11,107 nucleotides of DNA. Origin: CAYMUN01 sp964440265. Lineage in GTDB: Bacteria > Patescibacteriota > Saccharimonadia > Saccharimonadales > UBA4665. The stretch is taken from NCBI GenBank assembly GCA_964440265.1, contig CAYTRU010000034.1, positions 1 through 11,107 of the forward strand, given 5' to 3'. Shown here one piece after another: positions 6,736 to 11,107 of the stretch. Position 1 is the stretch's first letter, and each line of letters begins with the position of its first letter. The translations under genes and the position numbers were made by a program. The notes under the pieces are model-generated. The model was not told the DNA's origin. It searched no databases and saw nothing but the letters and a program-made list of their open reading frames with translations.

Positions 6736-7650
6736 CTACTGCTGTTCGCCATAGCCTGCACTCCCCATATCCATGCCCTGCATCTTCGGCGCCCCCGGCG
6801 CCATGTACTTCGCTATTACTGTATCATATAGATCACTATCTACTAATGAGTAGCCAGTCGGCTGATTATTTTCGCTCGGTTTTGCCAGCTGGTCGTAAGT
6901 ATCTCGACTCAACTTGCTTCGTGATTGTTTAATCTGTTGAACCCACTGGGTAAAGTCGGCTTGCGAGCTGGATCGGGCCACAAAGTGCATGCCAGCGAAG
7001 CCCCGTCCACTCAGATTAGCCGAAGAGCCTTGGAACTCGCCTGGTGAGTCAGCCATTAGATGTAACTCAGTCGACATGCCAGACATAGCATAAATCTGTC
7101 CACCCAGCTGCGGAATCCACAAAGAATTCATCGGTGCATCAGCGGTAATTTCAAAATTTATCGGCGTGCCCGACGGGAATTGTATGTAATTGAGCGTAGC
7201 TATCTGTTGTTCCGGATAAATGAATAGCCATTTCCACGGCAGGGCCACGACCTGGATAGTTACGGGTTTGGTGGCTGCGCTCAGTGGCTTAAATGGGTCT
7301 AGCTCTTGGCTGCTGCGCCACGTAATGACCGACAGTACCCCAATGATGATGCACGGTACTACCCACCAGATAGTTTCTAGGATAATGTTATGGTCAACCT
7401 CTGGTGAGTACGTGGCGTTGGTATTGCCTTCTCGATATCGCCACACTATAAAAAACGTCAGCGCAAAAACGGGCACAATTACCAGCATACCGAGTGCCAC
7501 CGCCGTGATCATGAGTACCCGCTCCTTGCTGGCTATGATACCTTTTGGCTGCAGTACTGCCACATGACTTCCATGCACGAAAAAGGCCGCGGCGGCCAGC
7601 AACCCTAGAACTAGTATCCCCAAAACTGCCCATTTGTATTTTTGCGTCAT
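6736..7650 (-). CDS. cyoA: Cytochrome bo3 quinol oxidase subunit II
   Basis: A 304-residue subunit II (E. coli 315). An N-terminal hydrophobic segment (7-26) and a two-helix hairpin (about 45-70 and 88-111) are followed by an extracytoplasmic cupredoxin domain (about 128-222, from VTIQVVALPWKWLFIYPEQ). The CuA Cys-x3-Cys is absent, as expected for quinol rather than cytochrome c oxidases. The COX_ARM segment specific to this class covers about 233-263 (FTQWVQQIKQ ... LAKPSENNQ). The tail is Met-rich (KMQGMDMG). Unlike E. coli CyoA there is no lipobox: the position of the lipidated Cys25 is Ser28 here (GSHVAVLQPKG against GCNSALLDPKG), so the protein is probably held by an uncleaved N-terminal helix. 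First gene of the operon; the start codon lacks a good Shine-Dalgarno. Confidence 0.95.
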   Translation of the reverse strand: MTQKYKWAVLGILVLGLLAAAAFFVHGSHVAVLQPKGIIASKERVLMITAVALGMLVIVPVFALTFFIVWRYREGNTNATYSPEVDHNIILETIWWVVPCIIIGVLSVITWRSSQELDPFKPLSAATKPVTIQVVALPWKWLFIYPEQQIATLNYIQFPSGTPINFEITADAPMNSLWIPQLGGQIYAMSGMSTELHLMADSPGEFQGSSANLSGRGFAGMHFVARSSSQADFTQWVQQIKQSRSKLSRDTYDQLAKPSENNQPTGYSLVDSDLYDTVIAKYMAPGAPKMQGMDMGSAGYGEQQ

Positions 7651-7688
7651 CTGTTGAACCAGGCAATTAAACCACTCATGCTTCCTTC

Positions 7689-7694
7689 ACTATA
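7689..7694 (-). promoter_or_regulatory. Probable extended -10 box of the cyo operon
   Basis: On the minus strand TGTTATAGT gives a -10 hexamer TATAGT (5 of 6 consensus) with the TGn extension, 38 nt before the cyoA ATG, predicting a leader of about 30 nt. No clear -35 is present, which is usual for extended -10 promoters. About 20 bp further upstream a short dyad, ACTGGTGACAGT (7713-7724), could be an operator. This 98-bp gap is the largest in the window and the natural place for the operon promoter. Confidence 0.4.
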
Positions 7695-7748
7695 ACACTT
7701 CGTAGATCATTTACTGGTGACAGTGGTGATTCTTTGCAGCCGGCGCGT

Positions 7749-8612
7749 TTAGACCTCTTTGAAACCAAGGTGTTTTCGGGCATGGGTAGCGAAGATGAAT
7801 AAGACGAGGATCAATAATAGTACGAGGTAGAGGGCGCGATCGATGATGTTGGCGGTGACGATGGTGGTGCTAGATATGTGATGTAAGTGCTGGGAAAACA
7901 CCAGGAAAGATTCGCGAAAGCCGATAGCACCGGGAGTAAGAGAGACAAAAAGGGCGAGATTGGCGGCACCGCTATATATGATAGCTTGCGATAAGCTGGT
8001 TCCGGGAGCGACACTACGCAGCTCAGTATAGTAAATAGCCGTCACGATGATGATTTGCAGTAAAGTAGCCAACGCCAAATAATACCAACCGTGCAAGTCC
8101 AGGCCCTGAAGACGTGGTTTTAGCCAGCGGCTGCGGCTGAGCAGATAGCCCAGGAGCAAGCCGCTGACCGCTAGGGGTAAGAGCCACCACTTGAGGATGC
8201 CAGAAACTAGCAGTAGTACACTGAAGCCTCCATAAAAAAAGTAGTAGACCAGCGTTGCAAGGGCATAATCCTTGAGGTTTAAGTGCAGTTTCTTTTTAAG
8301 GTATACGGCGCGGAAAGCGGGGCCGCTCTGGAGGGGGCCGAAAAAGTTGACGATGGCTGAGTAAGCGGTGAGTAGCAGACTTTCTTTCCTGCCCAGCTGT
8401 GCCCTGCAGAGCCGAAGAGTGGCTAGTGTCACAAATGCTAGGGCTATGATACCGGCCAGATAAAGCCCCAGTACCAGTAGCGTAACTCCCGGAGAAAGTC
8501 TGGCCAGTTGCTCCCGCACCTCCGGATGGGTCATGAAATAATGCACAAAAGCCACCACAGTTAATACCAAGATGCTTACGGCTATAACCGGTCGCCATAG
8601 AGACTGTTTCAT
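7749..8612 (-). CDS. Flippase-like / LPG-synthase-TM family (UPF0104, AglD-like) membrane protein
   Basis: A 287-residue polytopic protein of the lysylphosphatidylglycerol synthase transmembrane family (PF03706). It covers only the membrane domain; there is no soluble aminoacyl-transfer domain, so it does not make lysyl-PG by itself. Family marks are NFFGPLQSGPAFRAVYLKK (89-107) and SLTPGAIGFRE (224-234). About seven hydrophobic segments are visible. Stand-alone members often sit in polysaccharide and glycolipid clusters and are described as flippase-like, without an agreed reaction. ATG 8612 opens the frame next to a bidirectional promoter, 22 to 37 bp from the divergent GT-C gene. The cyo genes follow on the same strand after 98 bp, probably as a separate transcript. 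Confidence 0.82.
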   Translation of the reverse strand: MKQSLWRPVIAVSILVLTVVAFVHYFMTHPEVREQLARLSPGVTLLVLGLYLAGIIALAFVTLATLRLCRAQLGRKESLLLTAYSAIVNFFGPLQSGPAFRAVYLKKKLHLNLKDYALATLVYYFFYGGFSVLLLVSGILKWWLLPLAVSGLLLGYLLSRSRWLKPRLQGLDLHGWYYLALATLLQIIIVTAIYYTELRSVAPGTSLSQAIIYSGAANLALFVSLTPGAIGFRESFLVFSQHLHHISSTTIVTANIIDRALYLVLLLILVLFIFATHARKHLGFKEV

Positions 8613-8628
8613 ATGTTACTCATAGTAG

Positions 8629-8636
8629 CTTATAAT
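8629..8636. promoter_or_regulatory. Overlapping bidirectional -10 boxes (CTTATAAT)
   Basis: Forward, TATAAT at 8631-8636 lies 13 nt before the ATG at 8650, with a possible -35 TTCATA (8608-8613, 17-bp spacer). On the minus strand TATAAG (8634-8629, 5 of 6 consensus) lies 16 nt before the ATG at 8612. The shared core TTATAA is symmetric. Such symmetric -10 regions are a known way to fire both directions from one site. Motif evidence only. Confidence 0.5.
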
Positions 8637-8649
8637 GTGGCGTATCAAC

Positions 8650-10149
8650 ATGACAAAACAACAGTCTTATGCCCAGCGAGCGGTACGTTTCCTCGGTAGT
8701 TCAGGGTTTTTTTGGTTCATCGTGGCAGTGCTGGTGGTGGAAGCCGGCTGGATCGCCCTCTCCAGCATCTATCCTATGGCATTTGACGAAGACTTCCACC
8801 TCGGAATTATCCGGCTGTATGCGCATCATATCAGCCCATTTTGGTCAGGCCAGCCGGCTGGGGCCGACGGCTTCGGGGCGGTAGCTCGCGACCCGTCGTA
8901 TTTATACCACTATCTGATGAGTTTCCCATATCGCTTGATCAACGGTTTGACACATAACCTGACTACGCAAGTGCTGGTGCTGCGGGCTTTCAGCATTGCT
9001 ATGTTCGCTTACTTCATTGTTGTATCACGTCGCCTACTGCTGCAGACCGGTGCTTCGCGGGCTATTATCCATAGTTGCTTACTCGTTTTTGTGTTGGTAC
9101 CAGTGGTGCCATTGCTCGCGGCTCAGATTAATTATGACAATATGTGGCTGCCGCTGACGGCCCTTACCCTACTACAAGTAGTGCGATTTGACCAGGAGCT
9201 GCGTGGCAAGCGTCGGATTAATGCGCATCTACTGCTCGGTATACTAAGCCTGTGTTTATTGACCAGCCTCGTGAAGTATGCGTTCTTGCCGATATTTATT
9301 GCGATTATTATGTTTCTGGCCGTACAGCTGGTACGAACCTTTCCAGGACTACAGAAGCTATGGCGGAGTTTTACCAAGAGCCTGATCAGCCTAAAGGCAC
9401 GCCGGGGCTTGCTGCTGGTGCTCTTGCTGTTGGTTTCCAGCGGCCTCTTTGTGGAACGCTACGGTGTCAACGTAGTCCGTTATCATAATCCGATACCAGA
9501 CTGTGGCAAAGTTCTGACGGTCCAGCACTGTATCTCTTACGGGCCCTGGCACCGTGATTATGATTTAGCTCGCTACAAGTCTGGCCCTACCAGCGGACCA
9601 ATAGCTTATAGCAAACAATGGCTGGACGGTATGGGGCGCCGCTTGTACTTTAGCCTGGCTGGGCCTAGTGTTGGCTATCAAACCCGTGATCCTATGCCTG
9701 TGCCAGCCAGAGGTAGTCAGGTTTTTGCTGGCCTTAGCTTGTTACTGCTGATTGCCTATGGCTATCGTTTGTTTCGACGCTATAATCGATCGGTAATAAC
9801 ACTGCTGTGCATGGTGACCGTAGCCTATGTCGGCTTGTTATGGCTGAAAGACTACGAAACGTATGTGCGTACTGGAAAAGCCGTAGCGGTCAATGGCCGC
9901 TATCTGTTCCCGGTACTACCCTGGCTGATACTACTAAGCGGGCTGGCCGCTAGTGAGCTACTGCACCGCCAGACTCAGCTCAAGGTCATGCTGGCTGGTG
10001 TTGCGGTGTGCACCATGCTGTGGGGAGGTGGCGTATTCACGTATATCTTACGTAGTAATGATAGGTGGTACTGGCCTAGTCCCATCGTACGGAGCGCCAA
10101 TCACGCTGTGCAGCGGACGCTCGGGCCAGTGACTCCCGGCTATCGCTAG
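8650..10149 (+). CDS. Polytopic GT-C-type glycosyltransferase-like membrane protein (PMT / DUF2142-like)
   Basis: A 499-residue membrane protein with about ten hydrophobic segments. GT-C enzymes use a polyprenyl-phosphate sugar and work on the outer face of the membrane. After the first helix an acidic motif, AFDEDFH, sits in the first outside loop, where GT-C enzymes carry their catalytic Asp. Late in the protein NGRYLFPVLPWLI resembles the conserved GRYxxPxxP of the PMT and DUF2142 groups. A large hydrophilic loop between helices holds two cysteines (PDCGKV and QHCISY, nine residues between them) that could form a disulfide outside the cell. The frame opens at ATG 8635, but that ATG lies inside the TATAAT box, so I prefer ATG 8650 (MTKQQSYAQR). 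Its stop overlaps that of the convergent GT2 gene. The fold class is likely; the reaction is unknown. Confidence 0.72.
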   Translation: MTKQQSYAQRAVRFLGSSGFFWFIVAVLVVEAGWIALSSIYPMAFDEDFHLGIIRLYAHHISPFWSGQPAGADGFGAVARDPSYLYHYLMSFPYRLINGLTHNLTTQVLVLRAFSIAMFAYFIVVSRRLLLQTGASRAIIHSCLLVFVLVPVVPLLAAQINYDNMWLPLTALTLLQVVRFDQELRGKRRINAHLLLGILSLCLLTSLVKYAFLPIFIAIIMFLAVQLVRTFPGLQKLWRSFTKSLISLKARRGLLLVLLLLVSSGLFVERYGVNVVRYHNPIPDCGKVLTVQHCISYGPWHRDYDLARYKSGPTSGPIAYSKQWLDGMGRRLYFSLAGPSVGYQTRDPMPVPARGSQVFAGLSLLLLIAYGYRLFRRYNRSVITLLCMVTVAYVGLLWLKDYETYVRTGKAVAVNGRYLFPVLPWLILLSGLAASELLHRQTQLKVMLAGVAVCTMLWGGGVFTYILRSNDRWYWPSPIVRSANHAVQRTLGPVTPGYR

Positions 10150-11090
10150 CGGGAAAAGCGTAAGCGCTTAGTCTGTTCTAAATTATCTTCGGTCAGTACC
10201 CTGTTGACTCGGATAAGGTCGGCAATAATATTGAGTACCAAACACAGGAATGCACCGATCATGAGCACTGAGCCAATCAGAAGGGACTGTACATGGCCAG
10301 CAGTAAAACCGTCTTCAATGCTTAGATAAAGAAAGCGGGCGAACGGAATCAAGCCTAGTGCAAATAAGATGCCGCCCAGCCAGCCAAAGATAATGTACGG
10401 TTTGTACATGATATAGGCGCGAATGATGGTAATGGCCGACTTGCGTACATGCTCTGCGGTGGACTTAAAGAGCCGGGATTCGCGTAGCTTGGGGTTGGTT
10501 TCCACCGGTATGCTGACGATGTGCAAACCCTTATTACCGGCTTGAATGATAGTTTCGGTACAGTAACTAAAACGAGTAACGGTATTGAGGCGCAGTAGAG
10601 ATTCCCGGCTATAGGCCCGAAAGCCACTCACTGCGTCCGGCAGCGTCGTGCCGGCAGCTTTATTGACAACAGCGCTGCCGATCCGCTGCAATAGCTTCTT
10701 TGAGGGAGAAAAATGGGCAATTTCACCAGTTTGCCGATCAGCAATGACGATGTCGGCTTCCTGCCGCAGGATTGGTTGTACCAAATCGCCAATACGATTT
10801 TGCGGGTATTGATTATCGCCATCGGTGTTAACGACGATATCGGCACCGAGTTCCAGCGCTCGGGCAACGCCATCAGCAAAAGAACGCCCGAGACCCTGGT
10901 TACGAACATGTCGCACAAACTCCTTGACTCCGTAGGCGCTGGCCACGGCTAGCGTCTCATCGGTGGATCCATCGTCGATTACCAGGATAATGATCTCGTC
11001 GATACCTTCAATCTGTCGCGGTATACTTTGTAATACTAGCGGTAAAGTCTCCGCTTCGTTTAAGCAAGGTATCTGGACAACCAATTTCAT
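10146..11090 (-). CDS. Glycosyltransferase family 2 (DPM1/GtrB-like) with two C-terminal membrane helices
   Basis: A 314-residue GT-A enzyme that probably loads a sugar from a nucleotide-sugar onto polyprenyl phosphate, or onto a glycan, on the cytoplasmic side. The N-terminal domain (1 to about 220) has VVQIPCLNEAETL (4-16), the nucleotide-binding DDGSTDET (39-46) and the metal-binding DxD within NTDGDNQYP (88-96). DAVSGFRAYSRE (152-163) is a conserved acceptor-side stretch. Two helices follow (about 231-253 and 266-290), as in the GtrB-type polyprenyl-phosphate glycosyltransferases. The ATG at 11090 opens a standard GT2 N-terminus. If it makes polyprenyl-phosphate sugar, the convergent GT-C protein would be a natural user; this is inference. 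Confidence 0.9.
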   Translation of the reverse strand: MKLVVQIPCLNEAETLPLVLQSIPRQIEGIDEIIILVIDDGSTDETLAVASAYGVKEFVRHVRNQGLGRSFADGVARALELGADIVVNTDGDNQYPQNRIGDLVQPILRQEADIVIADRQTGEIAHFSPSKKLLQRIGSAVVNKAAGTTLPDAVSGFRAYSRESLLRLNTVTRFSYCTETIIQAGNKGLHIVSIPVETNPKLRESRLFKSTAEHVRKSAITIIRAYIMYKPYIIFGWLGGILFALGLIPFARFLYLSIEDGFTAGHVQSLLIGSVLMIGAFLCLVLNIIADLIRVNRVLTEDNLEQTKRLRFSR

Positions 11091-11096
11091 AAGATT

Positions 11097-11102
11097 AGTG
11101 TA
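11097..11102 (-). promoter_or_regulatory. Possible weak -10 box of the GT2 gene
   Basis: TACACT (4 of 6 consensus) on the minus strand lies 6 nt before the ATG at 11090, which would place transcription start at or next to the A of the start codon. No Shine-Dalgarno lies between. The window ends too soon to see a -35. Confidence 0.2.
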
Positions 11103-11107
11103 CAGTA

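Noticed and set aside
6736..7650. Cytochrome c oxidase (CuA-type) rather than quinol oxidase
   Set aside because: The CuA cysteines are missing, the COX_ARM domain is present, and CyoB carries the quinone-site residues.
7394..7666. 90-codon minus-strand frame with an ATG just upstream of cyoA
   Set aside because: It lies in another frame across conserved cyoA sequence and its translation shows no membrane or domain pattern.
7713..7724. ACTGGTGACAGT dyad as a terminator of the flippase-like gene
   Set aside because: The stem is only 4 bp and no T tract follows on the minus strand; at most it is an operator.
7749..8612. Lysylphosphatidylglycerol synthase (MprF)
   Set aside because: Only the membrane domain is present; the C-terminal catalytic domain of MprF is absent.

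Overview
The window is gene-dense bacterial DNA with no RNA gene, mobile element or CRISPR array that I can see. Its core is a complete cytochrome bo3-type quinol oxidase operon (cyoABCDE plus one small membrane ORF, minus strand, 7650 to 2522). Facing it tail to tail is a plus-strand FAD-linked 2-hydroxyacid (D-lactate/glycolate-type) dehydrogenase (857-2521). Cell-envelope glycan genes lie on both sides. To the left is a family-4 glycosyltransferase cut by the window edge. To the right are a flippase-like LPG-synthase-type membrane protein, a polytopic GT-C-type membrane protein and a family-2 glycosyltransferase with two C-terminal membrane helices.

Organism: the sequence does not name it. 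Very tight packing, stop codons that touch or overlap at both convergent junctions, overlapping start/stop codons inside the operon, apparent very short mRNA leaders and a non-lipidated CyoA fit a streamlined genome. My best guess is Candidatus Saccharibacteria (TM7, Patescibacteria/CPR), where environmental lineages are known to carry a cyo-type oxidase. This is inference; another small-genome bacterium is possible. TGA serves as the stop of cyoB and cyoC, so the code is the standard bacterial one and not the TGA-glycine code of Gracilibacteria/SR1.

How the genes work together: the FAD enzyme would oxidise a 2-hydroxyacid such as D-lactate and pass electrons to quinone. CyoABCD would oxidise the quinol, reduce O2 to water and pump protons. 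CyoE makes heme O for the CyoB active site. All metal ligands, proton-channel residues and quinone-site residues known from E. coli CyoB are present, so the oxidase looks functional. If the host is a CPR bacterium without quinone synthesis, the quinone would have to come from another cell. The flanking genes suggest surface polysaccharide or glycolipid assembly, with the respiratory genes sitting as an island between them.

Regulation visible in the sequence: a TATAAT -10 box sits exactly 13 nt before the ATG at both the left glycosyltransferase and the GT-C gene, implying leaders of only a few bases. The -10 box of the GT-C gene overlaps one reading the other way for the flippase-like gene. 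The only gap near 100 bp (7651-7748) holds a likely cyo promoter. No stretch over 300 bases lacks a gene.
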